Notes under the pieces: model-generated
Database searches by the model: none
What the model was told of the DNA's origin: nothing
The model's input: the letters and a program-made list of their open reading frames with translations, nothing else
Made by a program: the position numbers and the translations under genes
Part shown: positions 1-11,784 of the stretch, one piece after another
Layout: every line of letters begins with the position of its first letter
Numbering within the stretch: position 1 is the first letter of the stretch
NCBI GenBank assembly: GCA_032871835.1
Contig: CM065297.1
Coordinates: forward strand, 59,259,253 to 59,323,252
DNA from: Dipteronia dyeriana
Taxonomy: Eukaryota; Streptophyta; Magnoliopsida; Sapindales; Sapindaceae
DNA length: 64,000 nucleotides
Direction of reading: 5' to 3'

Positions 1-812
1 TTACCCTTATCCTTATATGACATGTATGACACACGTTTATCACTATACTTTTCCAAGGGTTGTACCAACATATCATCTCCACTACTTTGAACACCATGAG
101 CTAAACACAAAGAAGTTATAAACCCCGGTAATGCAAGCTTCTTATCTCCTCTAGTTGAGAAAGCCGCATTACATAAATAAAACATAAGCAAATCCCCAAG
201 GTTAATAGGTTGATTAGTCACTAAGGCATATACAATTTTGATCTTGTCTTTATTCAACTCGGTTGAATTCGAAAATCCAATAATATTTGTGCAAATGAAA
301 AGATGCCAAAATACACTTGACTTAGTTAACTCATGTTGACTAATATATGCTCTACCTTTCCACTCAAAAGAAGCATTGTCACATAGAGTTCTACCCATGA
401 TATTAAGATTCTCAATGATATCAACATCTAAAAAGTTTGAATCAATATCACTAGATAGCCCAAGAAACTGGTTAATGTTTACTGGGTCAACTCTAAACAC
501 AACACCCCTAACATCCATCAAAGCATCAAATAAGGTGTCACTCTCTCTATATTCATGATAAAATTCTCTAACAATAGTGTCATTCACTATTCCTAGCATG
601 CTCACCCAAGATTCCCAATTTCTATCCTTAATGCATTTAAGAACATAAGAATCTTTAAATTCTAAGTCAATGCCTCTCTCTTGAAATATCTTCTTAGTTG
701 CAAAGATCTCTAAATCCTTTGACCTTGAAGCTTTGGATCTCTTTGAGGTTGACTTGGATTTCACAATGGAAAACAATTGATTTCCACTTCCGGTAACTTT
801 AGTTCTTCCCAT
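1..812 (-). CDS. Putative plant transposon protein (PF20167/Transposase_32-like), C-terminus beyond window
   Basis: An open frame of 270 codons starts at ATG 812-810 and reads to the window edge without a stop. It begins with a basic, Lys/Ser-rich leader (MGRTKVTGSGNQLF; TSKRSKASRSKD). A folded domain follows, with motifs I recognise from the 'putative plant transposon protein' family: NWESW, IVREFYHEY, VRGVVFRVDPVNINQFLGL, WKGRAYISQHELTKSSVFWH, IIGFSNSTELNKDKIKIVYA, INLGDLLMFYL and LPGFITSLCLAHGV. No biochemical function is established for this family, and its name does not show DNA-transposase activity. The ORF lies in the 3' part of a gag-only copia element on the coding strand. The related element at 27529-36480 has no counterpart. 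The frame is intact although the gag upstream is broken. Family assignment is from memory of motifs. Confidence 0.75.
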   Translation of the reverse strand, partial: MGRTKVTGSGNQLFSIVKSKSTSKRSKASRSKDLEIFATKKIFQERGIDLEFKDSYVLKCIKDRNWESWVSMLGIVNDTIVREFYHEYRESDTLFDALMDVRGVVFRVDPVNINQFLGLSSDIDSNFLDVDIIENLNIMGRTLCDNASFEWKGRAYISQHELTKSSVFWHLFICTNIIGFSNSTELNKDKIKIVYALVTNQPINLGDLLMFYLCNAAFSTRGDKKLALPGFITSLCLAHGVQSSGDDMLVQPLEKYSDKRVSYMSYKDKG

Positions 813-2491
813 TTGTTCTTGTGAAATAAGATGCTATAAACATACAAAAGTGAGTGAAAGACAAAACAAGCTTATTAGTCACAAATATATAAAACAATGA
901 CATATGACTTAAGAATGAATCATCATGCAAGACAAAAATAGTGAGTAATATCTTACAAGTATCATTAAGTCAAAATATGCCAACATGTAACAAAATGAAG
1001 CATGTGAACATATCATAAAAAAGAACAATGTCTAGTATACAATGCTCCCCCTTGATAAATGCTATAACTAGATTCATGATAGCATAAGGTTCACAAGGAA
1101 GTTCACACAATCACACATTCAAGCAATTTGAAGAAATATCAACAAAATAAGCTTCATATGCTAAGAGAGATACACAAAGATTTTTCAAGTTCTCTCATAA
1201 TTCTTCAACAATTGCAAAGATATCATCATACTCATAAACAAAGTGTGTGTGTGAGAGATATGCTTCAAATATATATCAAGAAGTAGTTTGATAATCAACA
1301 TGCTAACAATTTCCAATAACTATTCATCTTAATCTTTTTCCATAAAAAGTCAAACCAATTATCATCAGGAATTTTTTGCTTTTAAGAGAATAGATTTCAA
1401 CACATGAGTGTGTGTGCATGTGGCTCGTCATCCCATTTTTGTTTTTCAACCCGAGCTCATTTGATTTTCAACTAAACTTCTTTTTAAGCCTTCCTCCTTT
1501 TCTTTTTAGGCTTTGAATCAAAGATTTTTTTTTATAATTTCATTTCAACACTTCTTCGATTTTTCCATTTTTTTTTACAAAAACAATATTCATTTCATGA
1601 CGGCTTTCACTCATCACAAAGGTGTAGTTCTTTCCAACATTGGGTAGCTTTCACAACCAAGGTGTGTAGCCCTTTTCATGAAGGTGCTCGTTGAGTTCTA
1701 TGTAATTGCCGAAGCAAAATGGATACTAACCAAAGGTCATTTTAAATGTAATTAAGCACAAAAACTTCAAGGTGTATCCAATGTTTATATATTAGTAAAC
1801 TCAACCTACTAGCAAAACATATAAGAGAAGCAATGTGCAATTTTTGAAAACCAAGATTTTATGGCTCATTAGCACATGATCTAAGAGCAAAAAGTAGAGA
1901 CTTATTCAAGATCATTACTTCTCTAATGAGTAGCTTTCAAAGAATATGAAGCTTATATTTTCAAAAGTAATGCCACTCAATATACCAAACACAAACAATC
2001 ATCAAAGTTAAGATCAATGTGAACAATATCACTATTAGATTCTAAATTAGCAAATGTCAATGAGAACCATATGTATGCTATAAAAAATTCTCTAACATGA
2101 CATGCTATTAGATGTATGTCAAAAATTGAGTCAAAAGATGAATATCTAAGAGAATATGCATTAGAGTATAGAGATACTTTTTTGCACATTATATTCACCA
2201 AATATCGTACTTCCGCCCTTTTTTATGAGCACTCTTACCTTGAATGTCCTCATGACACTAAGTTGACGATGTTTCACAACAAGAGTATAAAAAGCATAAT
2301 ATCTCAACTCAATCGACACATAAAACAAAAGAACTTCTTCAAAGTTAATCAATAAATTTTGACCATCATAACAATCATGATGTGAGATAACCAAGTTCAT
2401 ATCCATACATGGAGTATTCAAAGCTAGCAAGCAAGAATTCTCAACACAATCGATATATAACCTCAAAGCTATCTCACATGTACTTCTTATT
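813..2491 (-). other. Non-coding region between gag and the second ORF of CopA-1
   Basis: No convincing reading frame is present. The segment is homologous to 31952-33480 in the plus-strand CopA element. The best-conserved block is 1610-1740 (partner about 32775-32920), nearly identical over roughly 65 bases around the string caccttcatgaaaagggc (reverse complement here). Similarity ends near 1060, where the two elements carry different sequence ahead of their 3' ends. Confidence 0.65.
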
Positions 2492-4543
2492 TTAGTGATA
2501 AGAGCACTCACCCTTGAACCACTTGTTCTTGGGTGTACCTACACAAACATTTCTAATATCATCCTTGACAACAATGTTAAATCTAGAGTAAAGTCCTTCA
2601 ATGACTTGTTTAACAAGAATATCATTAACACACTCTTCCTTAACATTTTCAACACAAGCTTTGTCAAGTTGAACAAGATTAGAATTCTTTCTACTCCACA
2701 ACTTTATCTCATGCTTAGCAAAATTATCATGTTTCTCAACTCCCAAGGCTTTAGCATGTCCAAGTTGAAGTTTAATCTCTTTATCCATAGATTCATTTCC
2801 TAATTTGCATTTTTCAATATATTTATAACACATAGACTTAATGTAACCTATTATGTTGCAATAATGGAAAATTGGAATAAAAGATGAGATTGTACCTTTT
2901 GGAGTTGAACTAGCTTCACTAGGAGTTTGCAAAGATACCTTCTTCACCATCTTCTTCTTGGCTTTTGATTTTCTTTTCTTGTGTGGTTTCTTATCATTCA
3001 CCACTTCATCAAAGTGTGTAGGAAATGGTGCTTCCAAGAGCTCCTCTTTAACCACCGAGCCGTCTTCACCACTATGAGAGTTAACAAGATTCCTAACACT
3101 AGACACACTAACCGAATCATTCACTAAGTCCTTGATAGCCTCCTTAGCCGTGTCTATCTCTTCCATCAATTCTTGTTCTCTCTTCCTCAAAGAAGATATC
3201 ACATTATCCTTTTCAAGTTTATCTTTTCAAGTTCTCTAAACTTTTTCACAATATCACCTTTTTCACCAAGAAGTCTACGAGTAACAACCACAAACTCATC
3301 TAGTTTCTTCTTGATCAAATCATCCTTCTCAACTACTTCTCTTTGAGCATTGTCTCTAGCTTTTTCAAGCTTTTCTATCTTTTTCAACAACTCAAGATTA
3401 GTAGGAATGGAACTAGAGTTTCCATCATGATTTGCATCAAGGTCCTTGTTCAATGATATTGTACTACTAACATCTAGTGGAGAATGAGAAGCCGTTAGAG
3501 CTACAAAGTTGCTCACCAACTCTTCATCACTTGAAGACTCACTACTAGAGCTCTCATTATCACTAGAATTATCATCACTCCAAGTAGCCGCCAACACTTT
3601 TCCTTTCTTGTCTTTCTTAGATGGCTTATTGGTACACTCACTAGCAAAGTGACCAAAACATTGACAATTATAGCATTGAACCTCCTTTTTGTTCATGGCT
3701 TGACTATTCTTCACAATCCTTGGAGATGATGTTCTCTTGACTCATTTTTCCTTAGAAGATTTGCCTTTAGGTTTGGCATTCTTCTTTAGAAACTTCTTGA
3801 ACCTTCTAGCCAAGAGTGCCATTTCTTCTTTTTCATCATCACTCTCCTCTTCAATAGCATTGAGAACAATTCCCTTACTCTTGATCTTTGGCTTCAAGAA
3901 CATCTCATAAGTTTGGAGAGACCCAAGCAACTCATCAATGTTCATACTATCCACATCCTTGCTTTCCTCAATGGCCGTCACCTTTGATTTGAATCTCTTA
4001 GGAAGAGACCTAAGGATTTTCCAATTTAAACGCTCTTTTGAGATAGGTACTCTAAGTGCTTGACATTGGTTAGCTATGTTAAGAAGCCGGAATTGGAAGT
4101 CTTCAAACTTTTCTTCCTCACCCAAACATAAACCTTCAAATTATGATGCCAACATTTGAAGCCTTGATTTCTTCATTGCTAAGGTTCCTTTATTAGTAAC
4201 TTGGAGAGTATCCCAAGCTTCTTTTACGGATTCAAGATTTTAAATAGGATAATTGATGCCCATCAACTCCTCCAAAGATGGCATTCATAGCACGATGGTG
4301 CCATTTAGCAACCTCAAACTCATTCATTGTCCATTCACTCATTGGCTTGAGTATCATGGTTCCATCCTCTAAAACCTTGGTAGGAGGACTATAACCTTCT
4401 TCCACTACCATCCAAGCCCTTTCATCAATAAAGCGGATGTAGGCTTTCATCCTAAACTTCCAATACCCATAGTTAGTGCCACAAAGTAATGGTGCCCTAG
4501 TATTAGAGGCTTCTTCCGCCATTACATCATCTTGTAAACCCAT
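2492..4543 (-). pseudogene. gag: copia Gag (DUF4219/UBN2-type, CCHC knuckle), broken
   Basis: The Gag (capsid/nucleocapsid) coding region starts at ATG 4543 (MGLQDDVMAEEASNTRAPLL). An N-terminal DUF4219-like segment (NYGYWKFRMKAYI) is followed by a UBN2-like capsid segment (EDFQFRLLNIANQCQALRVP), a retroviral zinc knuckle CYNCQCFGHFASEC (CX2CX4HX4C, intact, near 3660), an acidic/serine stretch and a long coiled coil. A second knuckle, FHYCNIIGYIKSMC, has lost its first Cys and its His. Breaks seen: a frameshift near 4235, an in-frame stop near 4139, an in-frame TGA near 3740 and a frameshift near 3215 beside a duplicated cttgaaaa. The frame ends GECSYH-stop, equivalent to DECSHT-stop in the second CopA copy, and nothing pol-like follows. 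Confidence 0.85.
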
Positions 4544-4612
4544 GACTTAAAACGCCTTACAAAAACCGTGAAGTATCACCCCGGACTCACACTAAGTGCA
4601 ATCTAGTGTCCT

Positions 4613-4624
4613 GCTCTGATACTA
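4613..4624 (-). other. Primer binding site (initiator Met tRNA type)
   Basis: The minus strand reads TAGTATCAGAGC, one base from the standard plant copia PBS TGGTATCAGAGC. It lies 2 nt from the LTR end, the same spacing as in the plus-strand CopA element. Confidence 0.85.
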
Positions 4625-4931
4625 ATTGAAAATACAATCATGGTTAAATGCTCAAGGCTAACCTAGAGGGGGGTGAATATGTTAGACACCTTTTTCGACT
4701 CCCTTAGAAACAAACAAAAGTTTGTCCCTCTAGATTGCTTGTATCACAATATATATATTAATTAAAGACAATTAATCAATATATAAACACAAGTAAAGTG
4801 TGATACAAACAAGTAATTGTAACACATACACAATCTATTCTATAGAAAGGAAGTCAACATACATAGAGAGTTCTATCCACAATACAAATATTATAGAGAT
4901 AAGGATAGAGAAAAGTTGACACAAGATATAA

Positions 4932-4965
4932 GGTGGTAAACCTCCGAAGAGGAAACATCCACGGG
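4932..4965 (-). other. LTR hairpin motif (CCCGTGG...CCAC)
   Basis: The minus strand reads CCCGTGGATGTTTCCTC, then a short loop, then GGAGGTTTACCACC: an imperfect inverted repeat. A second block, ATCCACTA on the plus strand, lies about 25 nt away. The same pair recurs in LTRs of different families in this window (9703-9740, 17773-17808, 20919-20951, 29449-29484, 35957-35992, 36831-36862). Confidence 0.6.
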
Positions 4966-5074
4966 CTAGCAGCCACCAGCAAACAAAATCCACTAATAGA
5001 TAAGACAAGTACAATCTCTCAAGTGACCTCTTCACCTAGAAATTACCCTCCTATCCTACTATAGAAGTTGTCGC

Positions 5075-5385
5075 CCTATGCTCAACAATCCAAGGCTTCA
5101 CACCTCTTGTCAAGACTTCCTTGCTCACCTTATCCGGATCTTCACAACCCAAGGCAAGACTTCTTGCTCAACTATCCGAGTCTTCCCGACTCTAGTCAAG
5201 ACTTCCTTGCTCACCTATCTGAGTTCTCCCAACTCTAGGCAAGACTTCTTGCTTGACTACAAGGCGTCACACCTCTAGCCAAGACTTCCTTGCTCGACAA
5301 TTGAGGCTTCACACCTCTTGCCAAGACTTCTTGCTCAACACCATAGGTCTCACACCTATTGTCAAGACTTTCTTCTCACAAGACA
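5075..5385. repeat. About 42-bp minisatellite in the CopA LTR
   Basis: Seven units centred on 'caagacttc' at about 5110, 5154, 5199, 5239, 5278, 5320 and 5362. They alternate between ttccttgctc and ttcttgctc forms, suggesting an 84-bp dimeric higher-order unit. The other CopA LTRs carry it at 18080-18230, 29055-29310 and 35575-35830. Confidence 0.75.
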
Positions 5386-6307
5386 TCTCGGTGATCATGA
5401 ATGCAAAATCCAAACAAGCACTCAACATTGAATGCTATGATCAACACATCCTATGGAAAATACTAGACATGAGCATGAATGCACAAATCACATATAGTCT
5501 AGTTAATCATGCATGAGTAGTCAATCTAGATTATGTAAGATATGATCAACATTAATCACAAACTAGATTCATGCATATATCTAAACTTGAATCACAAGAT
5601 ATGATCAACAAATCACAAGATCAAGTTTAAAACACAAAAACCTAAAACATGCTGAAATCATATGACAATGTCAAATAGATCTAAGCATAAGTTCTAGAGC
5701 ATATTCCTAATCATAGATTCAACAAATCACATGAATAGCTCAAAAGAACATAAACACATGTATTATGTGAGAATTTCGGCCAAGAGAGCCTAATACATGT
5801 GAGGAACTATTTTTCTCAAAATCAATCAATCAAAGATCACAAAATAGTCCTAGAATCAAAGCTAGCACAATACAATCCCAAACATGTGATAACATAGGCA
5901 AAATCAAAACCTAACTCAACATGTATGATTTCAATTGAAATTCAATCTAGTTTTGAAAGTGTTCAAAACACAAATCAAAACACTCACAATATACAAATAT
6001 ATGTAGAAGAAGAAAACCCAAGGCAATTGACCAAGTTTTAAAAGAAACTTAGAGAGAAAATCAATACCTTAGTTGATCTAGGTGCAGTCCCGTTTTTGTA
6101 TGATTAGACACCAAAAACAGCAATAAAATAAACTCAAACCTTCAAAGAAAAAATATAGGATGAATAGATGAACACTCTCAACTTCAAATCACTCAAATCG
6201 GAGTTCAAATAAAGAAGTAATGGTGTTTGGATGGTGAGAAAATTTAGAGAAAAAATTTCTGCACACTTGATTTGAATTTCTTCTTAGAATGAAATGTGAG
6301 AGGGAGA

Positions 6308-6318
6308 GAGATTATAAG
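6308..6318 (-). promoter_or_regulatory. TATA-like box of CopA-1 LTR
   Basis: The minus strand reads CCTTATAATCT, about 60 bp downstream of the paired dyads and followed by a CT-rich stretch. The 27529 LTR has tttttaaaacc at the same place (about 28366-28376). Position and composition suit a TATA box; the start site is inferred only. Confidence 0.45.
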
Positions 6319-6377
6319 GGAAAGGGAAAGAAGAAAGATGAAAAGACATTTTTGCCCTCCTTTGGAAGTGCTCGCCT

Positions 6378-6441
6378 GAGATGGCACGTGGGCATCTCAG
6401 GGCAGCAAGGTTCTGTGGCAGAGATGGCCACGCGCCATCTC
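6378..6441. promoter_or_regulatory. Paired 21-bp dyads with ACGTG/GCGTG cores in U3
   Basis: Two near-perfect palindromes with arms GAGATG and CATCTC: 6378-6398 (core gcacgtgg) and 6421-6441 (core gccacgcg), starting 43 bp apart. The pair is kept in every CopA LTR of the window. ACGTG cores suit bZIP/bHLH-type factors, which is inference. Confidence 0.6.
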
Positions 6442-7277
6442 GGGCATGCACACCTCCATGGCCTTTTGGCCATGGTGCATTCCCCTCGCGCTTCCCTCGC
6501 GTTCTTAAATCTTTCTCCGGCCTCCGAACTCGGAGTTTGAATCCATTTATGGATTAAAAACCATAACTCTCACATGGACATGGAAATATAAGATACTGAA
6601 CCTAGAAAATAATAATTTGACTCGATATACGAAGACGAAGACAATGTATGAAACATGAGTTGAAAGTGTAGTATCTTTTGACTTTGAACTTGAAATCAAT
6701 AGTATGAGTAACTGAAATGACCAGAACTCAATCAAGAATGATTTAAGACTAAATCCATGTTCAATACCCATGTTATACAAACATATACACACACAATTCA
6801 CACTAGAATGCAAACTACATAGAGATAGTTTCCAATCATACATATTCCAAAACATGTTATTTCCAAACCAATGCATGAGCATTCATCTTCAAGTGTGTGA
6901 ATGTGTTATACATGATGCACAATGATGTAGGGACACATATAAATGAATTATATATGTGTGCCTATAATGGTGCACAATGATGCAGGATCACAAATGTATG
7001 ATATGTGTGTGTGTGCCTTTAAAGGTGCACAACGATGCAGGGACACAAATGTATGATATGTGTGTGTATGTCTAAGCCTTGTAAGAGAAAGATAAGGTCT
7101 TAGTATACCTTTGTAGAACCAAATTGCATCCTTTCTCTTTGAAGACTTAGAACTTGCTTTGACTTGTTGTTTCTTATTCCTTGAAGCTTGAATCATCATG
7201 AACCTAAACAACTAAGTCATTACAAGTAAACATCATTTTGATATGGAATTCATGCCAACACAAACTAAAACCTAACA

Positions 7278-8803
7278 ATATTCGCTACCCACTGCGGATA
7301 ATTGATTTCTCTGATTGATCCTATAGCGAGTAAATTCTCTACCTCCTGCTTTGTTGCCTGACTTTTTTCGAGGTTTGTAGATCTTCTTTTTTGAACTACA
7401 GGTTTAACGCTTGGATCCACTGCCAAGTGATGTTATATCACTCGTGTGTCTATCCCCACCATGTCTTCATGACTCCATGCAAATATATTTGTGTATTCTC
7501 TAAGCAAATTAATGAGATCTGTCCTGACCTTTTCTTATAAATTAGCTCAACCTTCTTTGCTGGTTCGTCTTCCTTTAAGACTACTTCCTCTGTTGGCTCA
7601 TTCTTTGGTCGAACGTCGACCCCATGTGAATCAGCTTCATTAAACACTATTGGGTCTCATCCTTCCTTTATTCTCTTTGGATAAGGCTCGATGAAATTAA
7701 CGTCGAAATTCTGCCTTGCTTCAGCCGCTTCTTAAATTTCCTAAGTCCAATATCTGTTACTTCTCTGAGTGGAACGTCTTCCAAAGATGGTTTGAATCGC
7801 TCCGCTAACCTTGGAACTGGCCTTTTTGTTCCGATCAGAGCTATGATCTCCAGACATGGTTTCTTTTTGAGCTTCTGTCTTCTCATCTTTCCTCAAGATA
7901 ATATCTTGTAGATGCCCTTATTGGATTACGATTTCTATATGATCTCTAAGTTAGTAATATTTAAGGGTCTCATGTCAGCTCTCTTTGTGGAATCTTCAAT
8001 TCTTTGTCATGTTTCATCAGGCAAATTGTGACTACCAGCCTAGCTCCTTCACCTGGAATATTTTCTTCAAATATTGCCATGATCTCATCCTGTCTTGTGT
8101 GAAGCAGGGTGTAGTTTGTGTACTTTCCTTGAAACGTTTCCCTGGTTTGGTCAGTACTACGTCTGCTTCTCCTATCTTTTCTATTTCCTTTTGTTTCCCT
8201 TTATGGTTCTTTGACTCGACATCTTTTTGCTCGGGTCTTTCTCTATGCTAAGTCTTCTTCTTCATCCAATGCATATCCTCATACCATGTCCATCATGTTT
8301 GCATATCTAGTTAGATGAGCTTTCCTTAAGTCAAAAGACAACCGCCCACTTTGTAGGTTGTTTATAAATGCAGCGATTATTGCTTCATCATTTGCACTGC
8401 CAATTTCTGAGACTACTTGGCTGAATCTTCCTAGGTACTTTTTTAGTGACTCGTTTTTCCCTTGTTTTAGTTAAGAAAGGTATACCACTGATTTTTTCCT
8501 ATGCACATTCTCGAGGAATTGTCTTGATATGCTTCTGCTCAATTCCCAGAAACTCCGAATGCTTACTGGGGGCAATCTTCTGAACCACCTTGAGCCTACA
8601 TCCCTAAGTGTCTGTGGGAAGTTAAGACACAACAATGGATCACCATGGGCATATTGGGCCATAGCGCTCTTATACTGTCTGACATGCTCTTTGGGATCTG
8701 TATCTTTTTTGAATTGTTCCACGTACAGTATTCTGAATCTCAATGGGAATGGTGTTTGTAGAATGTCTCTAGCGAAAGGGTTGTTAGAATCGTCGTCAGA
8801 CAA
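7278..8803 (-). pseudogene. Decayed Tat-type Ty3/gypsy gag-pol, cut by CopA-1
   Basis: Minus-strand remnants of a gypsy polyprotein. The gag (Retrotrans_gag type) runs from about 8803 to 8240: MSDDDSNNPFARDIL, the capsid motif FPQTLRDVGSRWFRRLPP, then, past a frame break near 8470, KKYLGRFSQVVSEIG. A short variable stretch follows, then the segment preceding and entering RT (about 7520-7278): INLLREYTNIFAWSHEDM, HHLAVDPSVKP and IREINYPQWVAN. The coding match ends at 7278 where the CopA LTR begins, so the rest of RT, RNase H and integrase should lie left of the window. Only about 350 bp separates gag from the pre-RT part, so gag's C-terminus and protease are largely deleted. Several stops and frameshifts are present. 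Confidence 0.8.
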
Positions 8804-9570
8804 CTCATTTTGTCAGCAATGCCTGATCAACACATCCATTTGACGCATGTTATTCTTGACTTCTCGAGTCAGGATTTGTATCACAATATCTCTATCGCCT
8901 ATCGGCTCTCCTTGATGGTTGAATTCTTGGGTGACCGTCAAATATATATCTAGTTCCTCTTCATCCAGCCTCCGAGGTTCATGAGCTAATCCTTGTAAGC
9001 ATATAATTCTACGGTGGTGTTTACGATGCTAACGGTCTCTGTCTTCTGATGATGATGATCGATCCCTCAATTGATTATGTTTGTGGTGCCTATCATGTCC
9101 CGCTTGACCGTGGCTTCGTTTTTGGTGAGGCTGTTAAGTAGGTATCTTAAGATCATTGTCCTGGTTATGCGATGTACCGCCAGTCTAGTTGGTAGGATCT
9201 GAATTTCTAACAACTGCAAACATGTCTGGTTCCGGACCAGTTATTACCAATCAGAGTTTGGGAGGTGACTGATTTTTTGGGGATGGTTGGTTTAGAGGTT
9301 TCGTCTCTCTTATATCCAATAGATCTATACCTTCCTTCACTTCATCTGTCAATAATTGTTACAATAAATCCTTGAAATAGTGTGTTATGTCCTCGTTGGT
9401 CGAAGGGACTCGCTGAATGCCAGCTAGGGATACCAGTTGGTTCTCAGTGATGGCTGTGAGATCCTGAGTGGTCCTACCCAAGTGAGCATTATTTGGTAAT
9501 TTTTGTATGTCTCTAGAACCTTATTTACTTACATCACCAGACATCATTTAAACAGATCGAAGATTCATGC
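8804..9570 (-). other. Leader/gag N-terminal remnant of the Tat gypsy
   Basis: This lies between the PBS and the recognisable capsid motif. It is expected to hold the 5' leader and gag N-terminus, but stops occur in every frame and I see no clear domain. Confidence 0.4.
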
Positions 9571-9590
9571 CCCTCCTTCTAGCGCCAATT
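9571..9590 (-). other. Tat gypsy PBS
   Basis: The minus strand reads AATTGGCGCTAGAAGGAGGG, a sequence common immediately 3' of the 5' LTR in plant Ty3/gypsy elements. Confidence 0.75.
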
Positions 9591-10414
9591 TTTTACGTCA
9601 ATTTTTTAATAGGCAAGAAAGTCAACAACGATGGTTTGATTATGACCTGTTAAAAGAGAAAGAGAAAGAGGATGCAATTGATATGTTTATGACACAAGTA
9701 TACGTGGTAAAACTTCGGTGTCCGGAGAAACATCCACGGGTGGTTGCACAACCAAGCAAAATCCACTATTAAATAAAGAATTACACCATTCGATTTCTCT
9801 TGCCTCTTTTTTACAGTGATTACTTTTTGTTCCCTCGGTTCTATATCTTCTCTTCCCGTTTTTACAGTGAGACTATGGGTCTATTTATATGTTTATAGAA
9901 CCCTAATCCCTGTTACATATAAGGAAAGGTGATAGTGTTTGATTGGAACTGGTTGCTTGTTGAAGTCTTCTTTGTCTTCTTTCCTGTTTCTGAGATCTTG
10001 TGGATCGAGTCTGAATCTTTGTGGGATTTTAGTTGCACAGTCCATTTAGGACTAGTTTTCTAATCGGTGTGCAAGCTTTTAATCGGTTTGGACTGGTTTC
10101 CTGTTTGATGTTTATTCTTCTGGAAGCTTTTAAGTTTATTCCTCTTCTGATATGGGGAAATGGAATAGGGATGTTTTCGTAATGGAATGTGATTCTAGAT
10201 CCCCTCTCTATGCTCATTTATGTGGATCACATATTTCTAGACAACTTCTTTACTCGAGCTTCTCATGTTGTCCCGAGTAAAGCTGAATGAGCCAAATATT
10301 TGTATTCGGCTTTACTCCGGTTCTCGTGTCTTGGTGATACCATCGATGGTGTTCTTCAGTTTCCAGTTTGGATGCTTATCTGGCAATATTTTTGGGAGGC
10401 TGCCTTATCTGTCA
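9591..10414 (-). repeat. 5' LTR of the decayed Tat gypsy (ends approximate)
   Basis: Follows the PBS on the minus strand and carries the shared hairpin motif at 9703-9740. A possible terminus is CA at 10413-10414 (minus strand TGACAGATAAGG). The other end was not fixed and no TSD could be checked, because the 3' side is outside the window. Confidence 0.55.
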
Positions 10415-11769
10415 GTGACTTGTACTTTTAAAAAAATATGCATATAATAAAATCAAATACTTCCTAATTTGACTAGATAAATAAATTCATTTTATTTATC
10501 TACTTACCAAATATAGTATTTGATACTTATCATATTACCAACAATAATATGATAATAGGAGACCTACTCTTACTAGGAAAAAGATTTTGACTTTTAATTA
10601 ATTTTTAAAATAAAAAAACAATATAATAAGCTATTATATATAGCCTTAGCCGCCCAAGAAAATATATATAGGCCAAATATTGTTTTTTCTATTTTATTAA
10701 ATCCATTGGACTTAAATAAAAAGTCCACAAGTTAACTAGACCCATTCTTTCTAAAAGAAACAAGTCCACATGCCCTAATACAATTCTAGATGGACCCATA
10801 AATTTGTCTTGTAGAATATATCAAGTGATCCATGCAAGTTCGTGTGAATTGGGGATCTTGATGGGCTATCTAACTTTAAGCTCCAATAGACATAACATAG
10901 TCACAATCAACAAATGATTCACTTAGGTCTGATCTATTAATTTTAGTTCATTCCACTAAAGAACTAAAATTGAACTCTTAAATAAAAAATACCAGTAATC
11001 GCTAAGAGCTCATAGACCGTATTTTGAACTTTGATATTTTGACTTGTCTAGAAGCCATATTTCAATAAACACTATTGAAAACTTAACGTTAAGATTTAAT
11101 ATCTAATACCTTAAAAACATCCATATGATGATATTCTACTCTCATTTAATATATGGAGCAACAATGTCCATATCTATAAATGAAGTCCTCTATCGATTAA
11201 CAAATGAGTACCACCAAACTATCGAGGATAGACGATGCTATATAATCGTACTCATTGATAGCTAAAATGATAACACTTGTAACCATAAGTCCATCATTTA
11301 TCTCAAGATTGAGATCTTCGGTTATCTTTAAGTGAAAACTTTTATCTACTTATTGTTCTAGATAAGGCACTTCACTGTTATCCTATTCAATGCAGCCAGT
11401 GAACTAGATTCTTTTCCCAAAGACACCATACTTTGGTGATTTTAGAATCATTATAACACATTTGACCCCACTCAAATGCTAGCAAAAGAATCTACAACTT
11501 TGACAAGATAAAGTCGCCCAACCTTTATCTTAAGTTGTGAATATTATTCAAGACTAACTAAAGAATTGTGTCTACCTCATACATATCCAGATGTACGAAC
11601 AATTCTTCTTTTCTCATAGTCTTTTGACTTTATGATTATTTACTTTTGACAATTGTTATAATTAAACTATTAATGCTATAAGATTTGTTAAACTTGAAAT
11701 CATTTTTATTAACATGAACAGATTGTCAAATACATTATTATACTCTTGCTGTTGAGCATAATCCCAACA
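10415..11769 (-). repeat. 3' LTR of the deleted copia element
   Basis: Starts on the minus strand with TGTTGGGATTATGCTC at 11769, beside a purine-rich tract. It is AT-rich, with typical copia LTR text such as repeated 'aagtccaca'. The far end is not defined, since a gypsy LTR abuts near 10415. Confidence 0.65.
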
Positions 11770-11770
11770 A

Positions 11771-11781
11771 TCTCCCACTTG
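11771..11781 (-). other. Polypurine tract
   Basis: The minus strand reads AAGTGGGAGAT next to the 3' LTR start TGTTGGG, the normal plus-strand primer position. Confidence 0.7.
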
Positions 11782-11784
11782 CTC

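Larger units (their letters stand above)
1..7277 (-). mobile_element. CopA-1: gag-only (TR-GAG-like) copia LTR element, partial at left edge
   Basis: Reading on the minus strand, the order is 5' LTR (7277 down to 4627), PBS, gag (4543-2492), a long non-coding stretch, then a second ORF that leaves the window. No protease, integrase or reverse transcriptase is seen between gag and the edge, so the element would need proteins from another copia element. Its gag stops at the same place as in the related element at 27529-36480, so the missing pol looks like a property of the family rather than chance decay. It is inserted in the RT region of a Tat gypsy: gypsy coding sequence stops at 7278, directly against the LTR terminus. 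The partner TSD lies outside the window. Confidence 0.85.
4627..7277 (-). repeat. CopA-1 5' LTR (2.65 kb)
   Basis: Bounded by TG at 4627 and CA at 7277 on the plus strand; the minus strand reads TGTTAGGTTTTAG at its start. The same LTR occurs at 17353-20010, 27529-29696 and 34047-36219. From U3 to U5 it holds paired palindromes (6378-6441), a TATA-like box (6308-6318), a 42-bp minisatellite (5075-5385) and a hairpin motif (4932-4965). Confidence 0.9.

Noticed and set aside
376..558. Short plus-strand ORF
   Set aside because: It is the opposite-strand shadow of the PF20167-like frame (1-812, minus), which has clear domain motifs.
7985..8251. Plus-strand ORFs at 7985-8843
   Set aside because: They are shadows of the minus-strand gypsy gag, which carries recognisable capsid motifs.
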